Shown: piece by piece, positions 18,216 to 28,878 of the stretch
How positions within the stretch are numbered: the first letter of the stretch is position 1
Layout of the letters: each line of letters begins with the position of its first letter
Assembly: GCF_947489565.1 (NCBI RefSeq)
Contig: NZ_CANLEA010000012.1
Span: 1 to 64,000 of the forward strand
Length of the DNA stretch: 64,000 nucleotides
Direction: 5' to 3'
Source: an uncultured Kordia sp.
GTDB lineage: Bacteria > Bacteroidota > Bacteroidia > Flavobacteriales > Flavobacteriaceae
Position numbers and translations under genes: made by a program
The notes under the pieces: model-generated
Databases searched by the model: none
What the model saw: the letters and a program-made list of their open reading frames with translations, nothing else
Told to the model about the DNA's origin: nothing

Positions 18216-18446
18216 ATTGTTTCGGTGTATTAGTTAGTATTGCTAATGTACAAATTTTTAATGTTTTATTGAATTGATTACATTTGTGGGAATTGGAAAG
18301 TTGCACTGTAAAGTGATCGCTTTCGTTTAAAAGAAATTCTAAAACCCAAAAAACAGTTGTAGAATTCAACATGAAATCATAATCACATGATATTGAGAAG
18401 TTTGAATTTTATAGTTGACCAATACTAAAACACTAAAAACGAACAA

Positions 18447-20504
18447 ATGAAATTAAAATCAATTGCAGGATTGGCCTTAGCGGCAGGAATGCTATTTTCT
18501 TGTGCAGAAGAAGCCAAAGAAAAAGTAAAGGTAGATCCTTATGAACCAAAATTTATTGAAGTAGCCGAAAACGGAAAAATGGAATTTGGTGTAGATGAAT
18601 TTGAAGATGTAGCCGTTATACGATATGAAATCCCTGGATTTAACGAATTGACATTGAAAGAAAAGAAACTTGTATATTATTTAACACAAGCAGGACTTTC
18701 TGGAAGAGATATTATGTGGGATCAAAACTATCGCCATAATTTAACTATCCGTAAAGCATTGGAAAATGTATATGTGAATTATAGTGGTGACAAAACTACT
18801 GATGATTGGAAAGCTTTTGAAACATATTTGAAACGTGTTTGGTTTTCGAACGGAATTCACCATCACTACTCAAATGATAAATTACCAGCAGGTTTTTCAA
18901 AAGAATACTTAAACAGTTTATTAGCGGATACAAAAACTGAACTTAAAGGAGAAGCTTTTGATGTAATCTTCAACGATAAAGACACTAAGAAGGTAAATAA
19001 AAAAGCTGATGTAGATAACGTATTGGTTTCTGCAATCAACTTTTACGGGCCAGATATTACGAGTGCAGATGTAGAAGAGTTTTACAAAACTGCCTACAAA
19101 GGTTCTGATGAAGAGCCAATTGAAGCTGGATTGAACTCTAAGTTAGTTCGTGAAAACGGAAAATTAGTAGAGAAAGTATGGAAATCTGGCGGAATGTACG
19201 GAGCTGCCATTGATAAAATTATTTATTGGTTAGAAAAAGCTAAAGGAGTTGCTGAGAATGAAAAACAAGCAGAAACTTTAGGATTATTAATTGAATATTA
19301 CAAAACAGGAAGTTTAGATACTTGGGATAAATACTGTATTTCTTGGGCAACCTCAACAGAAGGAAATATTGACTGGATTAACGGATTTATCGAAGTATAT
19401 AACGATCCAAAAGGATATAGAGGTTCATACGAAACTATCGTGGAAATCAAAGATTTTGACATGTCAAAGAAAATGGCTGTATTGTCTGAAAATGCACAAT
19501 GGTTTGAAGATAATTCACCTTTAATTGAAAGTCACAAAAAGAAAAATGTAGTTGGAGTTTCGTATAAAACTGTAAATGTTGCTGGAGAAGCTGGAGATGC
19601 TTCGCCAAGTACGCCAATTGGTGTCAACTTACCAAACAACAACTGGATTCGTCAAAAGCACGGTTCTAAATCTGTTTCTTTAGGAAATATCATCAACGCG
19701 TATGCGCAAATGGGCGGATCAGGAAGATTGAAAGAATTTGTTCATGATGATGAAGAATTTCAATTAGAAGAAAAATATGGAAAATTAGCTGACAAGTTAC
19801 ATACTGCTTTACACGAAGTAATTGGACATGCTTCTGGTCAAATAAACAAAGGAATTGGGCAACCAAAAGAAACCTTAAAGAACTACGCTTCTACGATGGA
19901 AGAAGGAAGAGCTGATTTAGTTGGATTGTACTATTTAATGGATCCAAAACTAAAAGAACTTGGTTTAGTTCCAGATACAGAAGGAGTTGGAAAAGCTGCT
20001 TATGATGGTTATATCAGAAACGGTTTAATGACACAGTTAATTCGTTTGAATCTTGGTGATGATGTAGAAGAAGATCACATGGTTAACAGACAATGGGTTT
20101 CTGCATGGGTTTTTGAAAAAGGTGCAAAAGATAACGTAATTGAAAAAGTAACACGTGATGGAAAGACATACTTTAACATTAACGATTATACAAAATTACG
20201 TGACTTATTTGGTCAATTATTACGTGAAACACAACGTATCAAATCAGAAGGAGATTTTGAAGCTGCAAAAGCTTTGGTAGAAGGATATGGAGTAAAAGTA
20301 GATCAAACAATACATGCAGAAGTATTGAAACGTAATGAAGCGTTTAAATCGAAGCCGTACAAAGGTTTTGCGAATCCTGTATTAACTCCAGAAGCAAATG
20401 ACAAAGGAGAAATTACAAATATTAAAATCATGCAACCAGCAGCATTTGACAACCAAATGTTATACTATGCTAAGAATTATAGTTTCTTAACTGACAAGAA
20501 CTAA
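18447..20504 (+). CDS. Dipeptidyl peptidase III (peptidase family M49), lipoprotein
   Basis: 685 residues, close to the usual bacterial length. The signal ends with LFSC (Cys19), so it is probably lipid-anchored. The M49 signature HExxGH is present as 'HEVIGH' (H456, E457, H461), with the second zinc motif 'EEGRAD' (485-490). M49 enzymes remove dipeptides from the N terminus of short peptides. A lipoprotein form implies peptide processing in the periplasm or at the cell surface. It is followed by a UUCG-loop terminator and the adenine deaminase gene on the same strand. Confidence 0.93.
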   Translation: MKLKSIAGLALAAGMLFSCAEEAKEKVKVDPYEPKFIEVAENGKMEFGVDEFEDVAVIRYEIPGFNELTLKEKKLVYYLTQAGLSGRDIMWDQNYRHNLTIRKALENVYVNYSGDKTTDDWKAFETYLKRVWFSNGIHHHYSNDKLPAGFSKEYLNSLLADTKTELKGEAFDVIFNDKDTKKVNKKADVDNVLVSAINFYGPDITSADVEEFYKTAYKGSDEEPIEAGLNSKLVRENGKLVEKVWKSGGMYGAAIDKIIYWLEKAKGVAENEKQAETLGLLIEYYKTGSLDTWDKYCISWATSTEGNIDWINGFIEVYNDPKGYRGSYETIVEIKDFDMSKKMAVLSENAQWFEDNSPLIESHKKKNVVGVSYKTVNVAGEAGDASPSTPIGVNLPNNNWIRQKHGSKSVSLGNIINAYAQMGGSGRLKEFVHDDEEFQLEEKYGKLADKLHTALHEVIGHASGQINKGIGQPKETLKNYASTMEEGRADLVGLYYLMDPKLKELGLVPDTEGVGKAAYDGYIRNGLMTQLIRLNLGDDVEEDHMVNRQWVSAWVFEKGAKDNVIEKVTRDGKTYFNINDYTKLRDLFGQLLRETQRIKSEGDFEAAKALVEGYGVKVDQTIHAEVLKRNEAFKSKPYKGFANPVLTPEANDKGEITNIKIMQPAAFDNQMLYYAKNYSFLTDKN

Positions 20505-20532
20505 AATTTAAAACTATATTTACATAAAATTT

Positions 20533-20562
20533 AAAAAGGGTGCATTCGTGCATCCTTTTTTA
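20533..20562 (+). terminator. Rho-independent terminator with UUCG loop
   Basis: AAAAAGGGTGCA, the tetraloop TTCG and TGCATCCTTTTT form a 12-bp stem (one G-U pair) with a run of T. It ends the dipeptidyl peptidase transcript just before the adenine deaminase gene. Confidence 0.88.
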
Positions 20563-20576
20563 TACCATAAATACTC

Positions 20577-22196
20577 ATGATCACACAAGGAAACATCGTA
20601 GATATTGCGAATAGACGAATTTATAAAGGTGAAATTCACGTAACCAATGGAAAGATTACAAACATCATTGAAAAAGATCATGATGTGGAAACCTTTATTA
20701 TTCCTGGCTTTGTAGATGCGCATATTCATATTGAAAGTTCGATGTTGGTTCCTTCGGAGTTTGCGCGTTTGGCGGTTTTACATGGAACTGTTGCTACCGT
20801 TTCCGATCCGCATGAGATTGCCAATGTTTTGGGAAAAGCTGGTGTGGAGTTTATGATTGAGAATGGACAAAAAGTACCGTTTAAGTTCAATTTTGGAGCG
20901 CCTTCTTGTGTTCCTGCAACGAGCTTTGAATCGGCTGGTGCTGTGATTAATGCTAACGATATTAAAGAACTATTAGCAAAACCAGAGATTAAATATTTGG
21001 CGGAAATGATGAATTATCCGGGCGTTTTGTTTGATGATGAAGAAGTGATGAAAAAGATTGCTTGGGCAAAACATTTTGATAAACCTGTAGATGGACACGC
21101 TCCGGGATTACGTGGCGACGATATTTCAAAATATATTGCTGCTGGAATTTCTACCGATCACGAATGTTTTACGCATGACGAAGCTTTGGAAAAACTTCAA
21201 AAAGGAATGAAAGTGATTATTCGTGAAGGAAGCGCTGCCAAAAATTTTGAAGCCTTGATTCCGTTGTTGGATGCACATTATGAGCATATGATGTTTTGTT
21301 CTGATGACAAACATCCTGATGATTTACTAGTGAGTCATATTAACGAATTGTGCGCTCGCGCCGTAGCCAAAGGAAATGATGTTTTTAAAGTATTGCAAGT
21401 TGCCTGTGTGAATCCGGTGAAGCATTATAAATTGGATGTTGGACAATTACAAATAGATGATGTTGCCGATTTTGCCGTACTAGAAGATTTGACAACTTTC
21501 AAAGTTGTTGAAACCTACATTAATGGTATCCGAGTTGCATCCAACGGAACGTCGCACATAGACAGCGTGCCGTTTGAAATTCTGAATAATTTTAATACTT
21601 CTCCAAAAAATGTGGTTGATTTTCAAGTCAAAGCCACGAAAAGTAAAATTCGCGTTATTGAAGCTTTAGATGGTGAATTGGTCACAAACGAATTGATTTT
21701 GGATAGTTTGGCAAAAGATGGAAATTTAGTGTCGAATACTTCTGAAGATATTTTAAAAATGACCGTTGTCAATCGTTATCAAAACGATGCGCCTGCGATG
21801 GCGTTTATTAAAAATTTCGGATTGAAAGAAGGTGCCATTGCTTCTTCCGTAGGACATGATTCTCACAATATTATCGCTGTTGGTGTTTCGGACGAAGCTA
21901 TCTGCAAAGCCGTGAATCTTTTGATTGCTAATAAAGGTGGAATTTGCGCCGTTTCTGACACGACTGAAAAGGTAGTTTCCTTACCTGTTGCAGGAATTAT
22001 GAGTGCAAAAACTGGCTGGGAAATTGGTCAAGAATATGCTGAGTTAGACAAATTGGCCAAAGAAATGGGCAGTACATTGCGCGCTCCGTATATGACCTTG
22101 TCGTTTATGGCATTGTTAGTAATCCCGTCGTTAAAACTTAGTGATAAAGGATTGTTCAACGGGACTACTTTTGAGTTTACTTCTTTAGAAGTTTAG
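20577..22196 (+). CDS. ade: Adenine deaminase
   Basis: 539 residues. Amidohydrolase fold with the metal-binding '[13 protein letters not shown]' near residues 45-57, then '[12 protein letters not shown]', 'GHAPGL', 'STDHECFT' and '[10 protein letters not shown]' as further metal ligands. The C-terminal extension ('[14 protein letters not shown]', 'KGGICAVSD', '[20 protein letters not shown]') is specific for bacterial adenine deaminases (Ade/AdeC type). The enzyme converts adenine to hypoxanthine and ammonia in purine salvage. The ATG lies only 15 bases after the preceding terminator, so the promoter must overlap that region or transcription reads through. Confidence 0.94.
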   Translation: MITQGNIVDIANRRIYKGEIHVTNGKITNIIEKDHDVETFIIPGFVDAHIHIESSMLVPSEFARLAVLHGTVATVSDPHEIANVLGKAGVEFMIENGQKVPFKFNFGAPSCVPATSFESAGAVINANDIKELLAKPEIKYLAEMMNYPGVLFDDEEVMKKIAWAKHFDKPVDGHAPGLRGDDISKYIAAGISTDHECFTHDEALEKLQKGMKVIIREGSAAKNFEALIPLLDAHYEHMMFCSDDKHPDDLLVSHINELCARAVAKGNDVFKVLQVACVNPVKHYKLDVGQLQIDDVADFAVLEDLTTFKVVETYINGIRVASNGTSHIDSVPFEILNNFNTSPKNVVDFQVKATKSKIRVIEALDGELVTNELILDSLAKDGNLVSNTSEDILKMTVVNRYQNDAPAMAFIKNFGLKEGAIASSVGHDSHNIIAVGVSDEAICKAVNLLIANKGGICAVSDTTEKVVSLPVAGIMSAKTGWEIGQEYAELDKLAKEMGSTLRAPYMTLSFMALLVIPSLKLSDKGLFNGTTFEFTSLEV

Positions 22197-22219
22197 TGTC
22201 AAATCAAAATATTTAGTTC

Positions 22220-22250
22220 GTAGCTATTCTCGACTGCGCTCGAATTGACA
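22220..22250. repeat. Interspersed 'CTCGACTGCGCTCGAATTGAC' type element
   Basis: The text 'TCTCGACTGCGCTCGAA' lies in the gap between the convergent adenine deaminase and VWA lipoprotein genes. It is an imperfect palindrome of a kind I recall as common in flavobacterial spacers. A related 'actaagtcgaagtgaaat' occurs near 30532. Confidence 0.35.
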
Positions 22251-22283
22251 AATGTCTAATGCTAATCGATTCATACTTTGAAA

Positions 22284-23309
22284 TTAATTAATCGTACAGT
22301 TATTTCCTGTAAAACCATTGGTATCGTAACTTCCTGTACCTCCACTTGTTGGTGTTCCTATCGATTCCAATCTAAAAGCTACATTCGTTCCACTTTTGGC
22401 AGTGCAAATTTCAAGTTCGTAGTTGCTATTCGCTTCTCTTCTGATAACATCTAGCACACTATTTAGTCCTGTGGTTAATTGTGAATAATTATCGATTAAA
22501 AATTGTCCGTTACGTCCAATATCTGCAATGACTCTAGCATCTACATTGTTTCCAGCTCCAATGACATAAAAACCTGTATTGCTTACAGTAGCGTTAATGC
22601 TCGCATTCATATCGTTTCTATTATTGAAGAAATCTTGATTTTGTCCATCAGAGAAAAATACCATTGAAGACGACCAAATATTTGTATTCGGATCGTTTTG
22701 AATTTCTAGTTTTTTAGCCTGCATTCGTTCGCAACTTTGTACTACAGCTCCATACAAATTGGTAGAAATATCTTGCTGTAAATTTTGGTTCATGCCTGCA
22801 ATAGCTGCAATTATGTTTTGACTTGACGTTGAGAAACCAATCAATTCTTGCAGTTGTTCTCTTCCATCAAAATAATAAATAGCGACTTCTAACGCGCCAC
22901 TATTTATTTCACTAAATAAGTTGGAAACATATAGCGTTGCGGCACTTTTTATGTTTTCAATTTCATCAATAACACTTCCGCTCAAATCCATTACAATCAT
23001 GGTTGCATACCGATAATTTTGAGGATTTGGCACAATGAGTCGCGGTGCTTCCGTTGGATCGATGAGTTGTTCGGTTTCTCCATCGCTGATGGCTCTTTCA
23101 TATAAATTAAAATCGCTGTCGGTTTGATTGGACACACCAATACCGTTTTCATCTGTGAGTTTAAAAGATACTTTGATTTTGCTTTCTGCGACTAAGGTTT
23201 CAATATTTTTAATTTCGATCGAATAACCTGGTTGCGTATCATTATCATCATTACTGCTGCAACTACATAGCAATCCCAACACACATACAAGAAGTGAGAG
23301 TTTTTTCAT
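22284..23309 (-). CDS. VWA domain lipoprotein
   Basis: 341 residues. Lipobox 'LLCSCSS' (Cys17). After a short beta-domain (about 25-100), the von Willebrand factor A fold starts at 'YATMIVMDLSGSVIDEI', which carries the MIDAS DxSxS motif (DLSGS). 'WSSSMVFFSDGQNQDFF' supplies the second part of the metal site, and 'GFYVIGAGNNVDARVIADIG' a later strand. The protein is probably a surface or periplasmic adhesion or scaffolding factor. It precedes the unknown 625-residue protein gene on the same strand (129-base gap) and may be functionally linked with it. Confidence 0.85.
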   Translation of the reverse strand: MKKLSLLVCVLGLLCSCSSNDDNDTQPGYSIEIKNIETLVAESKIKVSFKLTDENGIGVSNQTDSDFNLYERAISDGETEQLIDPTEAPRLIVPNPQNYRYATMIVMDLSGSVIDEIENIKSAATLYVSNLFSEINSGALEVAIYYFDGREQLQELIGFSTSSQNIIAAIAGMNQNLQQDISTNLYGAVVQSCERMQAKKLEIQNDPNTNIWSSSMVFFSDGQNQDFFNNRNDMNASINATVSNTGFYVIGAGNNVDARVIADIGRNGQFLIDNYSQLTTGLNSVLDVIRREANSNYELEICTAKSGTNVAFRLESIGTPTSGGTGSYDTNGFTGNNCTIN

Positions 23310-23438
23310 TATTTTTCTGTTTTAGATTGTGAATGTAGTTTTGCTTTTCCTTACGTAGTCTATTTAAAAAAGTCGTGATATGACCTAATAACGCAGCTAA
23401 TTCACAAAAATTGCCAGAAAAAATAATAAAATGATGTA

Positions 23439-25316
23439 TTACCTCGCTTTTATCGCACCAACTCCAAGTGTAAATCGATATCCAACTTGCAATTGAAAGA
23501 AGGAATCTCCATTGCCAGAACTGATGTCTCTAATGCTTCGCATGCGCAAGAATATAGAGTTCGATTTGTCAAGTCCTGGATAATAGAAAATTTCAGCTTT
23601 TACGGCTTGCGTTCGCATATAACCAGGTTCTGATAAATTGAATTCGGCATAATCTCCAATAAAGGAATAGCCTTTGAGTTCGTATCCAAAATTCAATCCG
23701 AAATTATTAAAACGACGTATTTCAAAATTGAGTCCCACACCAAGTCCTAAGGTTTTAAAATTGGCGTCATTATTATCAACACTAGCATCTGTTCGCACTT
23801 TTGTGACATTGTAACTGAAAGGAACATATAACGAAGTCCAAAATGGTGATTCTTTGAATAATCTGAAATTAATCACATTCATATCCACACCCATTTCTAG
23901 GTTTGATCGTTCGAGTAAATCTAACTTGCTATCATTAAAGAAAAAGTTATCTGGCTCTGCAGGATTTGGATTTGGATTGTCCATATCTGGCATCGTTGCT
24001 TGTAAAAAGTCATTGTCTTCATCAAGTCTAGAATAACGTACATACGGCGTTATTTTCTTCAGATAATAAAATGCTTCTCTGCGTACATTGAACGGATGAA
24101 TAAAAAATTCTGCTCTTCCTTCTATTTGAAACAATCCGTTAGCTTCATCGCCAAACAAACCAAGCAAATCTGTATACGTTCTTAAATCTAATACATGCTG
24201 TAAATGATTGTCATTGATAACTTGATATGAGCGCCTTCCTGTTTCTTTGGCTTCATCATCATCATTTTTAGATGGAAATGTATACGAAACATCATCTGGC
24301 ACATAATTGCTTCCCGCATTTGGGTGATAATCCAGTACATCTGTATATCTTACTAACAAATTCTTAAGTGCATTTTCATTATACACACCTTTACCATCCA
24401 AGCTCACATTATGAGAATATTGTAAAAAGCTTTTTTTGACTTTTCGCGTATAGTTTAAAATACTAACAGGAGTTACTCCTTCAAAATAAAATTCAAACTT
24501 TCCATCTACAGATTTTAATACTAAGCGTGTGTCTACAATTCCACCTTCCCGTAATTCTATTTGAATTGATTTGAATAAGGCACCTTCTGGTATTGCGTGA
24601 ACAAAATTAAGTCCTTGTTGTGATTCAATAGCTACTGTTTCTTCTTCTTTTTCTCCTTCTTTTCCTTTTTCGATTTTCTTTTGTCGTATACTTACAGCAT
24701 AAGGTTTCTCTGCAAACAATTCAGAAAAATCAGTATTTTCTTTTATATAAAATGTGATAAAAGAATTATCTCCAGGAATTTCAAAGGTTCCTAAATTCGT
24801 TTTACTGTCAATACTAAATACATTCGACAATACTTGTCTGGCGCTGGCATTACTAAATAGGCTATCGGCTTTTACAGGATCATTATCGCCAACGATGATA
24901 AATTTTTCTGGATCGAGTTCTTCTTTTTCTTCTTTGTATAATTCACAGACTCTAGCCTTATATTTATTTAGTATTTCTTCTGAAATATCTTCATACTCTT
25001 CTACATATTCGCGGTATTTAGTGTAGTCTTTGCAAGCATTTATAATATCGCTATTCTTTTCAGAAGAAGTCTCTTTACGATTTTTTATGTTCTCTTTTGC
25101 CTCTTCAATTTTTTCTTCATCAGTTAACTTAGCAAGCTCAACTTCTAATACTGCAGTTTCCCTGTCAAATTCTTCTTTATCATCTATTAATGTATAAACT
25201 AACTCTTGTTTTTCCTTTAATTTTTTCTCAAAAGGATTTTCAGTTACAGTAGTTTCTTGTGCTGAAACTGATAGCATACAAAAAAAACCTATAAAAGCGA
25301 GTAAAAATGGTTTCAT
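23439..25316 (-). CDS. Large exported protein of unknown function
   Basis: 625 residues with a signal peptide (1-20, 'FFCMLSVSAQ'). Residues about 25-135 are highly charged and probably coiled coil. The middle ('FITFYIKENTDFSELF', 'SIQIELREGGIVDTRLVLKS') is beta-rich. The C-terminal third ('LGLGVGLNFEIRRFNNFGLN', 'FFQLQVGYRFTLGVGAIKAR') alternates like an outer-membrane barrel. I do not recognise a family. The coiled-coil plus barrel layout would fit an outer-membrane protein with a periplasmic stalk, but this is only an inference. Confidence 0.6.
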   Translation of the reverse strand: MKPFLLAFIGFFCMLSVSAQETTVTENPFEKKLKEKQELVYTLIDDKEEFDRETAVLEVELAKLTDEEKIEEAKENIKNRKETSSEKNSDIINACKDYTKYREYVEEYEDISEEILNKYKARVCELYKEEKEELDPEKFIIVGDNDPVKADSLFSNASARQVLSNVFSIDSKTNLGTFEIPGDNSFITFYIKENTDFSELFAEKPYAVSIRQKKIEKGKEGEKEEETVAIESQQGLNFVHAIPEGALFKSIQIELREGGIVDTRLVLKSVDGKFEFYFEGVTPVSILNYTRKVKKSFLQYSHNVSLDGKGVYNENALKNLLVRYTDVLDYHPNAGSNYVPDDVSYTFPSKNDDDEAKETGRRSYQVINDNHLQHVLDLRTYTDLLGLFGDEANGLFQIEGRAEFFIHPFNVRREAFYYLKKITPYVRYSRLDEDNDFLQATMPDMDNPNPNPAEPDNFFFNDSKLDLLERSNLEMGVDMNVINFRLFKESPFWTSLYVPFSYNVTKVRTDASVDNNDANFKTLGLGVGLNFEIRRFNNFGLNFGYELKGYSFIGDYAEFNLSEPGYMRTQAVKAEIFYYPGLDKSNSIFLRMRSIRDISSGNGDSFFQLQVGYRFTLGVGAIKAR

Positions 25317-25410
25317 AATAAATAATGATTGTAGTTTAATATTTATAAATGTAGCGCTTTTATGTCATACAAAAAATACACATTTGTAGGTATTTTTGTG
25401 TTTGCAGTAA

Positions 25411-27210
25411 TTATGATTTTAATGGAATATCAATCACGATTGTCGTTCCTCGTTTGAGCGTGCTATCGATAGAAAGTGTTCCTTCCAAATGTGCAACACG
25501 CTTTTTAATATTGCTCAATCCAATTCCGTTTTCTTTGATCGTACTAGCGTCAAAACCTTTTCCATTGTCTTCCACGATAATGTTTAAGCTTTCATCAAAT
25601 TGCGTCAATTGAATCGTGGCTTTGGTGGCTTCTGCATGTTTGATAACATTGGCCAGTAATTCTTGAATGGTTCGGAATAATGATAATTCTAAGGAGTTTT
25701 CCAATCGGTTTTTCAGTTCGGGCGCTATGACTTCTACATCAATTGTATTGGCATTGTTAATCTTTGAAGCCATGTTTTTTACAGCAACTAACAATCCTTC
25801 ATTTGCAATGACGCCTGCATTTTTGGCATGTGAGATGTTTCGTATTTTGTCATACGCTTCTCCCAATAGTGTTTTTGTTTTATTCAATGCATTCGGACTG
25901 TTTTCTGAACCTACATTCTCCAAATGTAAATTGATGGTTGCCATCAAGGCTCCTAAATCGTCATGCAAGTCTTCTGCGATCCGTTTCCGTTCTTTTTCCT
26001 GACCTTCAATCATGGCATCAATACTTGCGAGTTCTTGCTCTTTGAGTAAGGTAGATACTTTTTGTGCTTCTAGGTCTTTGGCTTGTTCGGCAAGGAGTTG
26101 TTTTTTACGAGTATTTTTTTGGATGAGATATGCTGAGATGATTACTAGGGCTAGGATAAAAAGTGATACAATTAGTTGTGTATTCTTTTTAGATGCTCTT
26201 GCTTTTTCTTCAAGATTTTCTGCTTTTAATTCTACATTTTGATAACGTTCATTTAATTCTGAAATTACTTTATCTTGCTCTCTATCATTTATACTATCAG
26301 CTAATTTAAGAACTTCTTTTAGATAAAAAACTTCATTTTTATAATCTTTCAAACTGTCATAAGCTTCCACCATATTTTTATAAAAAATGAGTTTTGTTTT
26401 GCTGATATTATCAATTAAAGATATAGAGTCAGCTTTTTTATAATAAACGATTGCTTTATTAAATTCTTTTTTTCCAAAATATGTATATGCTATATTACTA
26501 AACGTAGTGGCAATATCATTACTCAATTTATATTTAAGAAAAATTGGCATAGCTTTCTTATAAAAATACAATGCTGAATCGTATTCTTTCTCTCCTCCAT
26601 TTTCTTTAGATACAGTTCTATATAAAGATCCGTAATTAAGTTTTATTTTTGCATCACTTACTTCTCTAATAGTATCTTTTTTGATTTTTTTGATTTGATC
26701 AAATGTTTTTAGATAGTATTCTTGTGATTTTTGAAAGCTATCTACTTTCATATAATTAACCGCAATTCTAGAATAAGCTCTGGCAAGAATCAATGGATTA
26801 TCTTGAGATTGAGCAAACGCTATATATTTATCTAAGAAAGGGGTCGTATCTACTTTATTTTTTCCTTGATGTGATATCAGCACAATTATTTCATAATTAG
26901 TATCTGCTGCGTCTTTTATGCTGTCTATTGAAGTAAATTGTTTTTCAGCCGTTAGTAAATCTTTAAATCCCAAATCGTGCTGATCATTTTTACGATAATT
27001 TAATCCCGAATAGAAATACCAAAGCGCTTTATCGTAAGATTTTATTTGCAAAGTATCTATTTGAGTTAATAATTCACGAACATCAGTAATTGACAGTTTT
27101 CCAAAATTGTTTGATAATGAATCTAACAAGCTGTTCTGAGAAACACAAAAACCAGCAATTAGTAAAAATGCTGGTAAAATCGTTTTTTTTATATGTAAAA
27201 GTAATTTCAT
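25411..27210 (-). CDS. TPR-containing sensor histidine kinase (HisKA_3/NarL-partner type)
   Basis: 599 residues. A signal peptide (1-25) precedes tetratricopeptide-type helices (about 45-320, e.g. 'ATTFSNIAYTYFGKKEFNKA'), one membrane helix (about 340-360, 'LIVSLFILALVIISAYLI'), a coiled coil, the HisKA_3 box 'RKRIAEDLHDDLGAL' with phospho-acceptor H416, and an HATPase domain ('ELLANVIKHAEATKA', 'DNGKGFDAS', 'GIGLSNIKKRV'). It should sense through the periplasmic TPRs and phosphorylate the LuxR-type regulator encoded at 28879. Its ATG is one base after the stop of the preceding small gene, so translation is likely coupled. Confidence 0.93.
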   Translation of the reverse strand: MKLLLHIKKTILPAFLLIAGFCVSQNSLLDSLSNNFGKLSITDVRELLTQIDTLQIKSYDKALWYFYSGLNYRKNDQHDLGFKDLLTAEKQFTSIDSIKDAADTNYEIIVLISHQGKNKVDTTPFLDKYIAFAQSQDNPLILARAYSRIAVNYMKVDSFQKSQEYYLKTFDQIKKIKKDTIREVSDAKIKLNYGSLYRTVSKENGGEKEYDSALYFYKKAMPIFLKYKLSNDIATTFSNIAYTYFGKKEFNKAIVYYKKADSISLIDNISKTKLIFYKNMVEAYDSLKDYKNEVFYLKEVLKLADSINDREQDKVISELNERYQNVELKAENLEEKARASKKNTQLIVSLFILALVIISAYLIQKNTRKKQLLAEQAKDLEAQKVSTLLKEQELASIDAMIEGQEKERKRIAEDLHDDLGALMATINLHLENVGSENSPNALNKTKTLLGEAYDKIRNISHAKNAGVIANEGLLVAVKNMASKINNANTIDVEVIAPELKNRLENSLELSLFRTIQELLANVIKHAEATKATIQLTQFDESLNIIVEDNGKGFDASTIKENGIGLSNIKKRVAHLEGTLSIDSTLKRGTTIVIDIPLKS

Positions 27211-27211
27211 T

Positions 27212-27661
27212 TCATATGCTAACTATGATTGCTCCGTCTTTGGTTTCTGGTTGCTCTTCTGAAATTGAACAGGGATCATCATAATTTGGATTTGTATGGA
27301 AACTAAACCTAAATATTGCTAAACCTCTTTTATCATCAGAAGTAAGATTTATATCTGGTATATGTGTAGGGTTTTTAGCTGTAAAACTATTTTCAATATT
27401 AGGGTTATCATCTTCTACTAAAAAATGAATAACATAATAAATAACATTAACTTTGAATTGATCATAACAAGGGTTAACATTTATAATACTATAAGTTCTC
27501 TGATTTTTACTTTTAAGAGAAAACTCTATACTATCAATATTATCACTTGCATCAAAATCATATTCTATCATTATTAATAAATCTTCATCTTCAAAAAATA
27601 ATTCTTTTCTTGATTGTTCTTTAAAAAGACCTAGATGAAATTTTGGAAATACTACACTCAT
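27212..27661 (-). CDS. Unknown protein between protease and histidine kinase
   Basis: 149 residues, no signal peptide or membrane helix, acidic overall. The sequence is beta-rich ('FFEDEDLLIMIEYDFDAS', 'GLAIFRFSFHTNPNYDDP') and contains two Cys. I do not recognise a family. It lies 26 bases downstream of the protease gene and one base upstream of the kinase gene, so all three are almost certainly cotranscribed. That position suggests a role with the protease, for example as inhibitor, substrate or adaptor, but nothing in the sequence proves it. Confidence 0.7.
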   Translation of the reverse strand: MSVVFPKFHLGLFKEQSRKELFFEDEDLLIMIEYDFDASDNIDSIEFSLKSKNQRTYSIINVNPCYDQFKVNVIYYVIHFLVEDDNPNIENSFTAKNPTHIPDINLTSDDKRGLAIFRFSFHTNPNYDDPCSISEEQPETKDGAIIVSI

Positions 27662-27687
27662 AAGTTTATTTATTTTTAGTTAATAAT

Positions 27688-28794
27688 TTATGCTAATTCA
27701 AAAGACTCTACAAAAAAAGACTCTTTATTATCTAAAAAGACTTTTTGTGGTTTTTCAAAAGAATGATTAAATATTTTGTTAATATTATTTGCAATAGAAA
27801 ATTTCTTATGGCCTATACTGCTACCTATAAGTAAACCAATGATTTTTCCTGAATTATCAATGATGACTGATCCTGAATCTCCATTAGTAGTAAAATGATC
27901 AATCATTATTTGATTTTTATAAATCTTTTCTCCTGATGAATTATGGATTTTAACATATGCATTTGTAGAATAAATGTGTTTTTTATTTCTTGTTACATCA
28001 TAAGAAATTTGTGTATCTGCGCCACATATTCCAATTTGTTTACCAAAAACTGGCTCTCCAATTTCTATATCAATATTAAAGTTACACTTATTATTAAGTT
28101 CTAATCTTTCATGAGCATCATTGTGAAAAATTACAATTGCAGCATCTAAATAATCTGAATACTCACTCCAAAATAGAGAACCAACTTTATTCCTTCCTTC
28201 TCTACTAAAAAAAGGATAATGTGTTTTTATTTTAAATAATTTCTTTTTCTTATTCGTTGAATTTAATACATGTGAATTTGATAACCCAAAATATCTATTC
28301 TCAAACTTTTTAAGTTTAAAAACTAAACCTAAAGTACCTCCAAGCGAAAGATTATCTGCAATTGTATTTCCTGGTTGTATTTTGAGTTCGAAATCATCAT
28401 AGTCTTCATAAGAGACTCTTTTTTCTACACTCACTTCTTTTAAGGCTTTAACCTCGTTGAGATAATTATATTCAAAATGAACTCTTATTTTTTTATCTAG
28501 AAAATGCCTTTCTTCAAAAAAACAAATATTCCTTTTAGGCACATATGATTTTGGAACTGGTATGTAATCTGAAAGTAAAACCCCTTTATATAGACTCCTA
28601 ACATACTTATTATTAGGAATGATTGGGCGTGACATAGGTCTCAACCCTCTTCTTTTCATACCTATTTCAAATACATAACCACTAGTCTGATCTTCTTTTA
28701 TTGCAATGTATTCATATACATCATTCTTTTCTAATAAATTCAAAGCGTATTCATCTAAGGCGTCTTCAGCTTCTGATAATTCAATTTTGCTCAT
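27688..28794 (-). CDS. Cytoplasmic trypsin-like serine protease
   Basis: 368 residues without a signal peptide or membrane helix. The chymotrypsin-fold triad is visible: H175 in 'GLSNSHVLN', D217 in 'YLDAAIVIF' and S307 in 'TTNGDSGSVII', followed by 'GKIIGLLIGSS'. An N-terminal domain of about 145 residues ('SEAEDALDEYALNLLEKNDV') has no family I recognise. Family members are usually exported. A cytosolic form between a response regulator and its kinase is unusual and suggests regulated proteolysis linked to signalling. Cleavage specificity cannot be read from the sequence. Confidence 0.85.
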   Translation of the reverse strand: MSKIELSEAEDALDEYALNLLEKNDVYEYIAIKEDQTSGYVFEIGMKRRGLRPMSRPIIPNNKYVRSLYKGVLLSDYIPVPKSYVPKRNICFFEERHFLDKKIRVHFEYNYLNEVKALKEVSVEKRVSYEDYDDFELKIQPGNTIADNLSLGGTLGLVFKLKKFENRYFGLSNSHVLNSTNKKKKLFKIKTHYPFFSREGRNKVGSLFWSEYSDYLDAAIVIFHNDAHERLELNNKCNFNIDIEIGEPVFGKQIGICGADTQISYDVTRNKKHIYSTNAYVKIHNSSGEKIYKNQIMIDHFTTNGDSGSVIIDNSGKIIGLLIGSSIGHKKFSIANNINKIFNHSFEKPQKVFLDNKESFFVESFELA

Positions 28795-28878
28795 AATTGT
28801 TATTTTACACTACAAATCTCCCAAAATTCCACCCACTCCACCATACCCAAACATAGGTATTCTCACAAAACGACCACC

